This document shows, one piece after another, positions 36,841 through 46,658 of a DNA stretch of 64,000 nucleotides. The notes under the pieces were generated by a model that was given only the letters and a program-made list of their open reading frames with translations, had not been told where the DNA came from and ran no database searches. The position numbers were made by a program, and so were the translations under genes. The stretch lies in contig CAVZDY010000004.1 of NCBI GenBank assembly GCA_963774195.1, positions 124,001 through 188,000 of the forward strand, read 5' to 3'. Within the stretch, counting starts at the first letter, position 1. Each line of letters starts with the position of its first letter. Source of the stretch: Roseiarcus sp963774195. GTDB taxonomy: Bacteria; Pseudomonadota; Alphaproteobacteria; Rhizobiales; Beijerinckiaceae.

Positions 36841-37332
36841 AAGCTATGATCACGAAGCCTTTCGCGATCGAGGCGCTTGCCAGCCGTATTCGCCAATCGA
36901 TGGACCCGCTGTAGCGGTCTGCTGACTGGCCTTTTGTTCTTCGACCTCGACATGCCGAGATAAATACGCTGAGTTTCGGCGTCGAAGCGGGGCAGGTGAC
37001 AGGCAAACAGCGTATTCGCGCCGCTCGCGCTACACCACGCCCCCGGGACACGATCTGTTCGAGGTGCAGTGGGAGTGGGCTCGCGTGTGAAGGAACCGCC
37101 GATTAGCAGGTTAAATTGCGAAAGCGCGCCGACAACTCGATCAGCATTGCTTTTCCGGTCGCCGAAGGATGCACGTACGGAGCTTTCTCATCTGTTGGTC
37201 TCAAGCAGATGACAAAGAAATGCGGAGCGCGAAAGGCGCCGGACCAGTAGCCCCGTCGCCTAAACAGAGAGCGCGGCACACGTCACGAAGAAACATGAGA
37301 ACGTCTGCCACTCGCGTCTCCCCCAAGCGCGG
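36841..37332. other. Spacer, no supported gene
   Basis: About 490 bp on the island with nothing recognised. Confidence 0.4.
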
Positions 37333-37617
37333 CTACATATCTGGGTCGTCCTCAAGAAAGTGCTTCTCGACCCATTTCAAGACTCTGTCCCGCGCCTTCT
37401 CGTCCGCCTCGCGAGCCTTTCGGATTTCAGCCTCCAGGGCAGTCATCATGAACTCAGTGGGTGACACACCAGTGGCCTCAAACGCGCGTCTAAGCGCGCT
37501 CTTGAACCCAAGAGACCCTCGCGGCCTTCCCCGGGGATTCCCGCTCTGACCCGGCTTAAACTGCGTCTCAGTAGGCGGATGGCCGTATCCCACTTGCCCT
37601 TCTTTTTCGTTGCTCAT
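37333..37617 (-). CDS. DUF5681 domain protein
   Basis: A 94-residue protein starting at 37617 after a perfect GGAGGTGATT site (the longer frame upstream is not homologous). The pattern GYGHPPTETQFKPGQSGNPR then GRPRGSLG is the DUF5681 hallmark, followed by helices ending VLKWVEKHFLEDDPDM. These proteins are common in prophages and islands of Alphaproteobacteria, often near terminase genes, and are thought to bind DNA; this is not proven. Confidence 0.85.
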   Translation of the reverse strand: MSNEKEGQVGYGHPPTETQFKPGQSGNPRGRPRGSLGFKSALRRAFEATGVSPTEFMMTALEAEIRKAREADEKARDRVLKWVEKHFLEDDPDM

Positions 37618-38329
37618 CTGAATCACCTCCGCGGGTCGCGGGAGATCCGCGAGCCCGGGCGGTTTCGTCGGGTTTATGCAACTGTCGGATCCCTGTTTTT
37701 TTCCCTGTTTTTTGGGACCGGACCCAGCTACGCGCGTCACCCGGGCGAGGCCAAATGGAGCGGTCGTACGTCGCCGCGGCTCCGAGAGCGAGGCCACCTG
37801 CCCACGCCTGAAGTACGCAACCCATTCGAGCGGCGGTTTCGACCTCGGTACGCTCCAACAGATACAACTCCTGCCGACCCGAGCAACACAATTGTTCTCA
37901 TGGTCTCACAAACGAAATGATTCGCAAGACCAACTTTTGCCGCGGAGAACTTTGGCCGTCGATCCCTAGCTCTTCTCCCGTCGAGATCACCGCACCGTCG
38001 CCGAAGCTACCGATGTGACGTCAGAACGCCCGTACCATCTGTCGTCGCTCGAACTCCCGTAGCGTTACTGCGAGCGTAAATAATCCAAGAGCCGCCCGGC
38101 TCAATCTACGTCGACGACAGTATCATTGATGGCGTCAAGCGCGTGATTGAGCCGACGTTGGATACGGAGTTTTATGGGGAGTACCGCCATTGCCGTGTCC
38201 GGCAGAGATGCGTTTTGGATTACTCGCAAATTTAACGAAAAGTCCGTCATTGACGCTCTGCAAGCCCGCGCGTTGATGATCAGCGTCGCGCCGGTGGGAA
38301 CAGATCTTCCCGTCGGCTTCCCACAGATC
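37618..38329. other. Spacer with no recognised gene
   Basis: About 710 bp. A plus-strand stretch near 38100-38225 (YVDDSIIDGVKRVIEPTLDT) looks protein-like but ends in a stop and matches nothing I know. Confidence 0.35.
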
Positions 38330-38445
38330 GTCGACCGCGAGTGGGTGATCCCCGATACGATCCGGCCGTTCTCGTTTCCGGCCGTTCAGGGCAAGAAAGT
38401 CACAGCCGCGTTCGACGGCGGGCGGATTTCTTCGGATGGCGGATG
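38330..38445 (+). pseudogene. IS1380-family transposase N-terminal scrap
   Basis: RPFSFPAVQGKKVTAAFDGG followed by RISSDGG is the conserved start of IS1380 transposases. It breaks off at ~38445, where IS630 sequence begins. Confidence 0.65.
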
Positions 38446-38710
38446 CTGCTTTCGATGGCGGCGGCGCCTGGGCTCCCAAGGGACAGCGGCTCATCGATAA
38501 GGTCCCGCACGGCCATTGGAAGACCGCGACGTTTCTGGCCGCCTTGCGCAACGACCGCATCGAGGCGCCCTGCCTGTTCGACGGACCGATCAACGGCGAG
38601 CGCTTCCACGCCTATGTCGAGCAACTCCTCGTCCCGACGCTCAAGCCAGGCGATGTCGTGGTCCTCGACAATCTCGGCTCTCACAAGGGAAAGGCTGGCT
38701 ACTCAGCGCA
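38446..38710 (+). pseudogene. IS630-family transposase internal fragment
   Basis: WAPKGQRLIDKVPHGHWKTA, then FDGPINGERFHAYVEQLLVP and LKPGDVVVLDNLGSHKGKA carry the second DDE Asp (LDNLGSHK) of an IS630 transposase. Start and end are missing. It is joined to an IS1380 piece on the left and an unknown sequence on the right. Confidence 0.7.
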
Positions 38711-39003
38711 CATTCATGGGACGCAACTTCGGCAACTACGATGGGATTAAATGCGAGCATTGGGACGCGCGCGCTCCCCAGCAACCATCGCACCCAACAT
38801 TCAACCTCCGCAAAATGATCGAGGCGTATGATGCTGAGGGGGCGCAGACGCTCAATGCGGTCCTTGATGCGTTGGCAACGAAATGGCCAAAACTCGCCGA
38901 TCACGCTGGCGATACATCGACGCATTCCGCTGTAAATGGTCAGCTACCTGGCGTCCACATCGTCATCACCCTCCGCGACGACACGCCTACAATTGACGGT
39001 TGA
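38711..39003 (+). pseudogene. Fragment of an unrecognised gene
   Basis: A frame with MGRNFGNYDGIKCEHWDARA then PTFNLRKMIEAYDAEGAQTL NAVLDALATKWPKLADH. It looks like real protein (helical, amphipathic) but the family is not known to me and the frame is fused to IS630 text upstream. Stop at 39001-39003. Confidence 0.35.
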
Positions 39004-39211
39004 GCCCGTCCTCGACATCGTCCTGCGGCACGCGTTGGCTCAAACGAGTATCCGCTCCACCTCGTCGAGCAGGAGGAAACTTTTCGTCGCGCAAAAGGCG
39101 TTCAATCCGCGCTGTTCGCACGTGTCAATCGGCGTCCAAAATTGGCTCTGACTCAATTTCGATGAAGTTGAGGCGCCGATTGGCGTTGGTTTCTGGAGGG
39201 GAATCAACGCC

Positions 39212-39955
39212 GTGTCGAGCCTGCAAGCCGCCTGCCTGGTCCCGCCGGGATTTGTCGTGGAGAGCGCCGTCGATGATCAAGCCTGCGTAGTGATCCGCGT
39301 CCGTTCCGGTCGCGATCGGGCGGAATGTCCGAAGTGCAATTCGACCTCGGGGCGGGTTCACAGTCGGTATTCGCGCGGACTGGCCGATCTCCCCATCGCG
39401 GGCCGGAGGGTCAAGCTCGTGGTTCTCGCCCGTCGCTTTCGTTGCGACGTCGCCCAGTGCGTCCGCCAAATCTTCGCCGAACGGTTCGATCCGGACGCGA
39501 TCGCCCCGTGGGCTCGCCGGACCGCCCGGCTCGATCAGATCGTGCATTGCCTCGGGCTGGCTTTGGGCGGCCGCCCGGCGGCCGCGTTCGCCGACCGACT
39601 GCGGCTGCCGGTCAGCAACGACACGCTGCTGCGCGTCGTTCGACGGCGCGCCGCACGCGGCTTCGCTGTGCCGACTGCGGTCGGCATCGACGATTGGGCT
39701 TGGCGCCGCAATCACCGCTACGGCACGCTCGTCTGCGATCTCGAACGGCGCAAGACCATCGCGCTGTTGGCGGACCGTGAGCCGGCGACAGCCGCGGCTT
39801 GGCTCGCGGCCCAGCCGCAGATCAGGGTGGTCGCGCGCGATCGGGGCGGCGGCTACGCGCGCGCGGCGCAGCAGGCGCTGCCCAACGCGGTTCAGGTCGC
39901 CGATCGCTGGCATCTGATGGAGAACGCCAGCCACGCCTTCCTCGACGCCGCGGTG
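39212..39955 (+). pseudogene. ISL3-family transposase, truncated after ~248 codons
   Basis: GTG start at 39212. N-terminal zinc finger (CPKCNSTSGRVHSRYSR with CDVAQC), HTH region (RLDQIVHCLGLALGGRPAAA, LPVSNDTLLRVVRRRAARG), first catalytic Asp region (VGIDDWAWRRNHRYGTLVCD) and second (IRVVARDRGGGYARAAQQAL, VADRWHLMENASHAFLDA). Beyond ~39955 the frame runs antisense through the group II intron reverse transcriptase and loses homology, so the third acidic residue and C-terminus are gone. Confidence 0.75.
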
Positions 39956-40203
39956 TCGATGGTCATCCCATCGACGCCGGGGCTGCCCTTGTTGCTTCGA
40001 ACGCGTTTCCACGCTCTTTCGAGATTCCCTCGATCGCACACCTCCTCCATTGATGGTTGCGCCAAAGCTGGGCTTTCGGTTGCTAACTGCGCCGTCAACG
40101 GTTCGGCCGTCTTGGCCCCGGCGTCCGGGGCTTCACCCCGACTCTCCGTCGCCAAGGTCTGAGGCGATGACTCGCCCAGAATTTTCTGCCGCGTTCCGTT
40201 CAT
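39945..40203 (-). pseudogene. ltrA: Group II intron reverse transcriptase, N-terminal fragment
   Basis: Minus-strand start MNGTRQKILGESSPQTLATE; then MEEVCDRGNLERAWKRVRSN followed by KGSPGVDGMTID, the RT-0 region of intron-encoded LtrA proteins. It stops being homologous at the junction with the ISL3 gene (~39950), so all polymerase motifs are lost. Confidence 0.75.
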
Positions 40204-40679
40204 GAGACGTCAGTCCTAGTCGCCACTCTCTATCGTTCGGGCCTTCAGCCCTCGTTCCCGGCTCGGCCTATCTGTTTCTCCGCCTTTCGGCATTGGAGTG
40301 CCTCACTAGCCTTACCGACTGCTTGGCCTAATACGCCCTCTGCTGACTTCTGCATCCGCGGTCAGGACGCCTTGCGACGTCCTCAGTTCCGAACTTGGAA
40401 CGCGGAGCAGACCTCCCGGGGTAAGATCAGTCGCCTTCCGTGCACAGTCGCCGGATCTACGCTTCGCGTCTTTGATGAATATGGACTTCGCGACTCGTTG
40501 CCCGCTCGTCCGGCGCTAACGCCTCATATCCGGTTCTTGTCCATCAACTCGCACATTTGCTCCGCGCTTCCTTCAGACCTCGCCTCGCGGCGGTAGCCCT
40601 TGCGCATTGCTAACCCTTCACCTCCATCAGGTTGGGTAGAGGACTTTCACCTCCAAGCTACTGAACGTGCCCGGCACAC
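40204..40679 (-). ncRNA. 5' half of a group II intron RNA
   Basis: Directly upstream of the RT fragment on the minus strand lies about 475 nt without coding signal, beginning GTGTGCC at 40679, which fits the GUGYG 5' consensus of group II introns, with pieces such as GGTGAAAGTCCTCTAC typical of the 5' domain. Domains I-III would be here. Domains V-VI and the intron 3' end are missing, so it cannot splice. Confidence 0.55.
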
Positions 40680-41175
40680 AACGAAGCCGACCACGTCGGC
40701 GCAATCGCTTCGAGATTGCGGGCACCTCCACACGTGGCGTGATCGAAAATCGGCCTCCTCGGTGGGTGGCTTTGCGAGGCGTTCGATGTACCGTGAAGGC
40801 GTGCGGCAGGCGGTCGGCGCAGCCGCTGGATCTGGGCAGCGCAACATGCAGCACGATCCAAAATGTGGCGAACGACACCGGAATGGGCGAACAACACGGT
40901 TCCAGAAAGAGGAGCGACTGCGGCAAACTTCGCTTAACTGGTTAAAATTCTTGTGTGACGAATTAAGGCTTTTCCATAGGGGGAAATACCGCGACGGTTG
41001 CCGGCTCAATGTTCGCCCCATCCAGCGATCCGCCCCCGCCGATCCCCGCCTCGAACGTGCGACGGCTTCATTCAATCCGGCTTATGTGAGGGCGCCATTC
41101 CCGACACGGCAACCCGCGCGCCGGCGACCTCACATAACCCTCCAGATTCAAGGTGGCGAACACGGGAGATTCGCC
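40680..41175. other. Spacer, no supported gene
   Basis: About 500 bp between the intron fragment and the IS630 element with no recognised features. Confidence 0.4.
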
Positions 41176-41664
41176 ATGTCGATCCGCTTCGCGCCGATTT
41201 TGTCGCTGAAACGGTCAGAGCCGCTGCGAAGCGGTCGAAGGACGGGCCGCAGGCGCGACGGCTGCTGGCTCTGGCGCCGATTTACGAAGGCGCCTCGCGC
41301 ACCGACGCGGCCAAGATCGGCGGCGTGACGCTCCAAATCATTCGCGACTGGGTTCTCAAATTCAACGCTCACGGACCGGACGGCCTGATCGATCGAAAGC
41401 CGCCTGGGCAAGCGTCTCGGCTGAATGATACGCATCGGGCCGCCCTGGCTGCGATCATCGTGAGTAGCCCGATCCCGGCGATCCACGGCGTCGTGCGTGT
41501 GATGGCGGATCGTCGATCTCTGCCAATGGATCTACGAGGAATTCCGTGTCGTCGTCGCCAAGCAGACGTTGAGCCGTGATCTGCTCGCCATGGGCTACCG
41601 CAAGCTCTCGGCTCGTCCTCGCCACCACGCGCAGGCCGCCGGCGCCGTCGAGGATTTTAAAAAA

Positions 41665-41972
41665 CCGTCGCCGGCCGCGGCCCGCCTGTGGCGGCAGAAA
41701 CGGGGTTGCTATCCTGACTGTCGGAGGGGAGCGGCCGGTCAGTTTCTGGTGGCGCTAACCCCGTCAAAAAACGTGGCCCATGGGCTGTTGCGCACTTGAG
41801 AGTGGTGACGCCAATCCCGCGATCCCGATCAGGAAGTTGATCTCCTTGCGCGGCCCAGCCCCTCCGCTGCAACCGAGAGGCGGCATCATGACCCAATCGA
41901 AGCGGCGCCATCCCGAGTGAGACCTCACCCCCCACCCATCCCAACGCCGGAGCGATCGATATCGGCTCTCGG
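41665..41972 (+). ncRNA. Possible bridge-RNA region of the IS110 element
   Basis: The ~300 bp between the element's left edge and the transposase is non-coding and GC-rich. In several IS110 elements the corresponding region encodes the bridge RNA that directs target choice. I did not fold it or find the target-pairing loops, so this is a placement argument only. Confidence 0.35.
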
Positions 41973-43247
41973 ATGCATGTCGCGGCGGTTTCGCCGGATC
42001 GCGATTCCGACGGGCCGGTGCGCACTTTTGGCACCTGCACCGGCGATTTGCAGCGTCTCGCGGACTGGTTCGAACGTTGCGGCGTGCGAACGATCGCGAT
42101 GGAGTCCACCGGGGTCTACTGGATACCTGCTTATGAGATCCTTGAGCAACGCGGCTTTGAGGTGGTGCTGGTCAACGCCCGCGACGCCAAGCACGTGCCG
42201 GGCCGCAAGACCGACGTCAGCGACGCCCAATGGCTGCGGCGGTTACACGAATATGGGCTGCTGCGCGCCAGCTTCAGACCCAAGGGCGAGTTGTCCGCAT
42301 TGCGCGCCTATTTGCGTCAACGTGAGCGCCTGCTGGACTACAGCGCGTCGCACATCCAGCATATGCAGAAGGCGCTGATGCAGATGAACGTCCAACTCCA
42401 CCACGTGGTGACCGACATGACGGGCACGACGGGGATGCGCATCATTCGGGCGATCGTGGAGGGCGAGCGCGACGCCATGAAATTGGCGAACTACCGCGAC
42501 CCGCGTTGTCACGCCTGCGTGGACGAAATCGGCGCGGCGCTCGCCGGCAATTGGCGCGACGAGCATATCTTTGCGCTGGGCCACGCCTTGGAGCTTTACG
42601 ACACATACCAATCGAAGATCGCAGAATGCGACGCGCGGGTCGAGGCGGTGTTGAAACGATTGCAGGACGCCGCGGCAATAACGCCGCAGCCTCTGCCTCC
42701 GGCTCGTCACCGTGACGCCACGGCGAACGCGCCGTCGTTCGATGCTCGCGCCGCGTTGCATGCCGTCCTCGGCGTCGACCTGACGCAGATCCACGGACTC
42801 GGACCTGCTTTAGCGCTCAAACTGGTCGGCGAATGCGGGACCGATCTCTCTGGTTGGCCGGACGCCAAGCACTTCACTTCGTGGCTCTGTTTGGCGCCCA
42901 GCAATAAGATATCAGGCGGCAAGGTACTTTCCACTCGGACACGGCGCTCGGGCAGCCGGGCGGCGGCCCTATTGCGCCTCGCCGCGGTGACCGTCGGGCG
43001 GACACAAACCGCCCTGGGCGCCTTTTATCGGCGGTTGTCGGCGCGGGTCGGCAAAGCCAAGGCGGTCACCGCCGCCGCCCGCAAAATTGCCGTGCTGTTC
43101 TACAACACGCTGCGTCATGGAATGGCGTACTCGGATCCGGGGGCCTCGTACTATGAAGAAAGATACCGCGTTCGGGTTCTGACCAACCTCAAACGACGCG
43201 CAAAGTCTCTGGGCTACGTCCTGCAACAGGAGGTCTCGCCAACATGA
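41973..43247 (+). CDS. IS110-family transposase
   Basis: The frame starts MHVAAVSPDRDSDGPVRTFG at 41973, but the family N-terminus continues upstream in frame (AGAIDIGSRMHVAAV) to a stop, and MTQSKRRHPE lies in another frame, so the true start is uncertain and may need a shift. RuvC-like DEDD part: AGAIDIG, MESTGVYWIPAYEIL, KTDVSDAQWL. C-terminal Tnp_2 domain with LTQIHGLGPALALKLVGECG and the Ser region PSNKISGGKVLSTRTRRSGS. 424 residues from 41973. Known: a DEDD recombinase with a serine nucleophile. Confidence 0.8.
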   Translation: MHVAAVSPDRDSDGPVRTFGTCTGDLQRLADWFERCGVRTIAMESTGVYWIPAYEILEQRGFEVVLVNARDAKHVPGRKTDVSDAQWLRRLHEYGLLRASFRPKGELSALRAYLRQRERLLDYSASHIQHMQKALMQMNVQLHHVVTDMTGTTGMRIIRAIVEGERDAMKLANYRDPRCHACVDEIGAALAGNWRDEHIFALGHALELYDTYQSKIAECDARVEAVLKRLQDAAAITPQPLPPARHRDATANAPSFDARAALHAVLGVDLTQIHGLGPALALKLVGECGTDLSGWPDAKHFTSWLCLAPSNKISGGKVLSTRTRRSGSRAAALLRLAAVTVGRTQTALGAFYRRLSARVGKAKAVTAAARKIAVLFYNTLRHGMAYSDPGASYYEERYRVRVLTNLKRRAKSLGYVLQQEVSPT

Positions 43248-43851
43248 CTGTTTCTCAGGAAGCCTGCCCGAGCGCCTGGCGCAGATCGGGCGCGAAAAAG
43301 GCGTCGAGCCCGACGCCATAGAGATCTGGTTCGCGGACGAGGCGCGCGTCGGCCAGAAGAACAAGATCACCCGACGGTGGGCCAAGCGCGGCACGCGCCC
43401 GAGCGCGCCGAAGGACCAACGAACCGCATCGGCCTATATCTTCGGCGCGATCTGTCCCAAGGACGGCAAGGGCGCGGCGCTCGTCATGCCCAGGTGCGAC
43501 ACAGAAGCGATGAATTTGCATCTCGCCGAGATCGCCACGCAAATCGCGCCCGGCGCGCACGCCGCGCTTCTGGTCGATCAGGCGGGATGGCATCTCGCCG
43601 GCAGCCTGATCGTCCCGAGCAATATCACGCTGATCCCGCTGCCGGCCAAATGCCCGGAATTGAATCCGCAGGAAAACATCTGGCAGTTCATGCGCGAGAA
43701 TTGGCCTCTCGAACCGCGTCTTCAGCTCCTTCGACGATATCGTCGACCATTGCTGCGACGCGTGGAACAAGCTTGTCGATCAACCCTGGAAAATCATGTC
43801 CATCGGCCTGCGCGATTGGGCCTACAGGTCGCGATCACGGGAGTCTTGGTG

Positions 43852-44613
43852 TTATGCGCGAGATCCAGACCACCCGTAGTGGCTATGGAGTCGCGTGGCG
43901 TAGTCGCGATTGAATGCCACCAGCTGATCCCATGGAGGGCTCGACTTGACCTGTTCGCGTGAGATCCCGAGCTCGACGTGGCGATCGAACCAGTCGATCG
44001 ACTTCACCGCGAGCGGCGACATCAGCACGTGCTTTCCAACCCACCAATTGCGGGTGTCGACGACGAAATAGTGGATGCTCCAATCGGCGTCGTCGATCAT
44101 GAGATTCTCGATATGTCCGACTTCGCCGTCGACGGCGTGAATGCGGTATCCCGTCACTTCGTCGACGCTGCGCAAGTGCGGGTCGGCTCCTTGGAGTCCG
44201 ACATCGGCGCCGAGCGCCTCGCCAACCAACCCCGCGCCGAAATAGGGCGGCGCCGCCATCGCGCCGGGCGCGGCGGCGAGATAGGGGCCGCTCCAGAGCG
44301 GGTCCCAGCCGTGGTGCGTGTAGAGCCAATTCTCCATCTGCTGCGACACGGGTTGGTCTTCGGCCAATGCTGGGCTCTCTTCGACCTGGGCCTTCGTCAG
44401 GGACACGTCGAATTGTTCCAGTTGCAAATCCAGCCGCGCGATCACGGAGGGATGGATCAGCACCTTGCGTCCGGTCAGCCAGGTTCCGCAATCGACCACG
44501 AGCCAGCGCACTTTCCACGTCGCATCGTCGAACAGGAAATCGGAGAGGGTTCCCATCTTGCCGTCCTTCGCCTCGATCGCGAAGCCTTTCAGGGGTAAAA
44601 TGACTTGCATCAT
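43852..44613 (-). CDS. PRC-barrel domain protein (two repeats)
   Basis: A 253-residue protein starting at the first of two adjacent ATGs (44611-44613, MMQVILPLKGFAIEAKDGKM). Repeat 1: GTLSDFLFDDATWKVRWLVV DCGTWLTGRKVLIHPSVIA; repeat 2 (about 165-240): GEVGHIENLMIDDADWSIHY FVVDTRNWWVGKHVLMSP. The repeats share the DD-x-W-x-VRWLVVDxxxWLxGxKVL pattern. PRC barrels bind RNA or lipids in ribosome maturation and photosystem proteins; stand-alone versions have unknown roles in stress response. A ~70-residue Trp/Pro-rich linker joins them. The end overlaps the decayed IS630 tail. Confidence 0.83.
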   Translation of the reverse strand: MMQVILPLKGFAIEAKDGKMGTLSDFLFDDATWKVRWLVVDCGTWLTGRKVLIHPSVIARLDLQLEQFDVSLTKAQVEESPALAEDQPVSQQMENWLYTHHGWDPLWSGPYLAAAPGAMAAPPYFGAGLVGEALGADVGLQGADPHLRSVDEVTGYRIHAVDGEVGHIENLMIDDADWSIHYFVVDTRNWWVGKHVLMSPLAVKSIDWFDRHVELGISREQVKSSPPWDQLVAFNRDYATRLHSHYGWSGSRA

Positions 44614-45026
44614 CGGTGGCGCCCTTCCCGTGTCTGACGGCTCCTTACGGGAACCGCGAGATTCATGCCGATTTTCGGTATAGGCTCGGCGATCTCCTTC
44701 GCATCGACCCGATGGACTACGCAGTACGAGGCGGACGACGCAAAGCCCGCCAGGAGCCATTAGGTTTTCCCGGCGTAGATGACGCGAGGAACGGGATCGA
44801 CGAAAAATTCGGCAGGTACCCAGCCGGACCCCGCACAGATCGATCGACTTTCGCCGTCGTGCCAGATGGACAGCGCGACGGCGATTGATCGGGACGATGA
44901 GGGGAGACGATCAACGCCAGCGGCGGCAGCGGTCCCGACGTGGGGTTCGGGTGTCAGCAACGCCGACCCCCTCAACGAAGGCCAACTCGGCGTGCCGTTT
45001 GGCCGGAAAAGGTGAACGAGGCCATT
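44614..45026. other. Spacer, no supported gene
   Basis: About 410 bp upstream of the PRC-barrel gene with no recognised feature; it probably includes that gene's promoter. Confidence 0.4.
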
Positions 45027-45113
45027 TCAGAACCACCGTCCACGCCCGTACCAACCGAACCCCCCGAATAGAAATATTACGACTATGACGATTAGTATCG
45101 TATTCGTATCCAT
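45027..45113 (-). CDS. 28-residue single-span membrane peptide
   Basis: A short minus-strand frame MDTNTILIVIVVIFLFGGFG ending WYGRGRWF, start ATG 45111-45113, with a GGAG upstream. One hydrophobic helix followed by a Gly/Arg/aromatic tail is the layout of the small DUF3309-like membrane peptides seen in rhizobial genomes. Function unknown. Confidence 0.6.
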   Translation of the reverse strand: MDTNTILIVIVVIFLFGGFGWYGRGRWF

Positions 45114-45539
45114 GATCGGATTCTCCACACGTTGCGTGCGGCGCGCTGCGAGACAAATCGCACTCCAATCTCCATTGTAGACAATATAGTTGTCGGCTTG
45201 ATATGGCGTCAGGGTCGGAAACTACCTAACCCATGGCATATGGTGGCCCGCTCCTTCCCTGAGTAGATTCCAAGTCTCTCCTTCAACGAACGGTCGTCCT
45301 ATGTAGGTGAGGGGGACGCGCTGTCGTTAAGCGGAGATGGCAGCAGGCGGCTCTAGCGGTCCCAGAAAAGGGCGGCCGCCAGCTTCCCTGCCGGTCGTTC
45401 TGCTTCCTGAGTTCGCCTCAATCGGCCCGCGCATGCGTCAGTAACGGCGCAAGCATATGACATAGCTGCAAACAAACAAGGAAAAGTCCCTTCGACGCCG
45501 CGCTGCCAAAGTTGGCCCTCATCACACAAGAGCCTCATA
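45114..45539. other. Spacer, no supported gene
   Basis: About 425 bp before the glycosyltransferase gene. No motif recognised; likely contains the operon promoter. Confidence 0.4.
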
Positions 45540-46658
45540 ATGAAAATTGCCCAGATTGCCCCATTGATGGAGAGCGTGCCGCCGCGCCTATATGGGGGCA
45601 CCGAACGCATCGTTTCTCATCTGTGTGAGGCGCTGGTGCAGGAAGGGCACGATGTAACTCTCTTTGCGAGCGGCAACTCCGTGACATCGGCACGACTCGT
45701 TGCTTGCACAAAGGAGGCGATACGCCTCAATCCCGCCGTTCAGGATTACGTTCCGCATTATATGATCATGCTCGATAAGCTACGTCGCAGTGCACATCTT
45801 TTCGACATCCTACATTTCCATATCGACGCACTCCACATGCCGTTGTTTCGAGATCTTGCCGCCAAGACGCTTACGACGCTGCACGGACGCCAAGATCTGC
45901 CAGACCTGCTTCCACTTTACCGCGCCTTTCCGGAAATGTCGCTAGTGTCGGTTTCAAATGCGCAGCGCCGTCCGATCCCCGACGCAAATGTCACAAAGAC
46001 GATCTATCATGGATTGCCGCTCGATCTTCTCACACCGACCTACGAGGCCCGCGGCGGTTATTTGGCCTTTCTTGGCCGCATTTCTCCTGACAAACGCCTC
46101 GATCGAGCGATTGCCATCGCCATTGCCCTGGGGCTGCCGCTAAAAATCGCCGCCAAGGTCGACAAGGTGGACGAAGTCTATTTTCGTGAGGTGATCGCAC
46201 CACTGCTCGGCAGCGCGGGTATAGAGTTCATAGGAGAGATCAACGATTGCAACAAAGCAAGATTTCTGGGCGACGCCCTCGCCCTGCTCTTTCCAATCGA
46301 CTGGCCAGAGCCGTTCGAACTCGTCATGATCGAAGCGATGGCGTGCGGAACGCCTGTTCTCGGGTTTGACCGCGGTTCGGTTCCGGAAATCATCGATGAC
46401 CGTCTCACGGGACGGATTGTGGCCACGGTCGACGAGGCGATCCGCGCCGCACCTGAGGCAATCCGACTTGACCGGCGCGCAGTGCGGCGACGCTTCGAAG
46501 AGCGCTTCTCGTCGCGGCGCATGGCGAACGACTATCTCGAAGTCTATCGCAGCCTTGGCCGAGACGCCGAGCTTGTCCCTGAGCGCGCCGCCTGGGCGCT
46601 GGGGCCCAATATCATCCCTCTCCAAAGAAAGATTGGCGTGGAGCATCATGCGAGTTGA
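45540..46658 (+). CDS. Family 4-type glycosyltransferase (GT-B fold)
   Basis: A 372-residue protein. N-domain loop PPRLYGGTERIVSHLCEALV QEGHDVTLFAS; inter-domain YLAFLGRISPDKRLDRAI with the first phosphate loop; C-domain WPEPFELVMIEAMACGTPVL GFDRGSVPEII holding the E-x7-E donor-binding motif. Such enzymes transfer a sugar from a nucleotide donor, often in glycan or trehalose-like synthesis. The next gene overlaps by 11 bp and is a debranching-type glycosidase, so the pair probably handles an alpha-glucan or related polymer. Acceptor unknown. Confidence 0.85.
   Translation: MKIAQIAPLMESVPPRLYGGTERIVSHLCEALVQEGHDVTLFASGNSVTSARLVACTKEAIRLNPAVQDYVPHYMIMLDKLRRSAHLFDILHFHIDALHMPLFRDLAAKTLTTLHGRQDLPDLLPLYRAFPEMSLVSVSNAQRRPIPDANVTKTIYHGLPLDLLTPTYEARGGYLAFLGRISPDKRLDRAIAIAIALGLPLKIAAKVDKVDEVYFREVIAPLLGSAGIEFIGEINDCNKARFLGDALALLFPIDWPEPFELVMIEAMACGTPVLGFDRGSVPEIIDDRLTGRIVATVDEAIRAAPEAIRLDRRAVRRRFEERFSSRRMANDYLEVYRSLGRDAELVPERAAWALGPNIIPLQRKIGVEHHAS

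Larger units (their letters stand above)
41665..43260 (+). mobile_element. IS110-family insertion sequence inside the IS630 element
   Basis: A 1.6 kb insert defined by the IS630 halves on each side. It carries one IS110-type transposase and a ~300 bp non-coding left flank, where IS110 elements keep the guide-RNA-like region. IS110 elements usually lack inverted repeats and large target duplications, which fits the clean junction. Exact edges could move a few bases because AAAA or A residues repeat at the junction. Confidence 0.75.
41176..43879 (+). mobile_element. IS630-family element split by an IS110-family insertion
   Basis: Left part (to 41664): LLALAPIYEGASRTDAAKIG, GVTLQIIRDWVLKFNAHGPD, QWIYEEFRV-region and GYRKLSARPRHHAQ, the IS630 HTH region with a frameshift near 41508. 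Right part (from 43261): SLPERLAQIGREKG, IWFADEARVGQKNKITRRWA, LVDQAGWHLAGSLIVP and CPELNPQENIWQFMRENW, the DDE half, then a further frameshift near 43710 before FDDIVDHCCDAWNKL. The two parts join exactly in frame (VEDFKK then SLPERL) when 41665-43260 is removed. Inactive remnant. Confidence 0.8.

Noticed and set aside
46366..46647. Longer start for the debranching protein
   Set aside because: The extra 94 residues lie wholly inside the glycosyltransferase gene in another frame and lack homology; ATG 46648 gives the normal 11-bp overlap.
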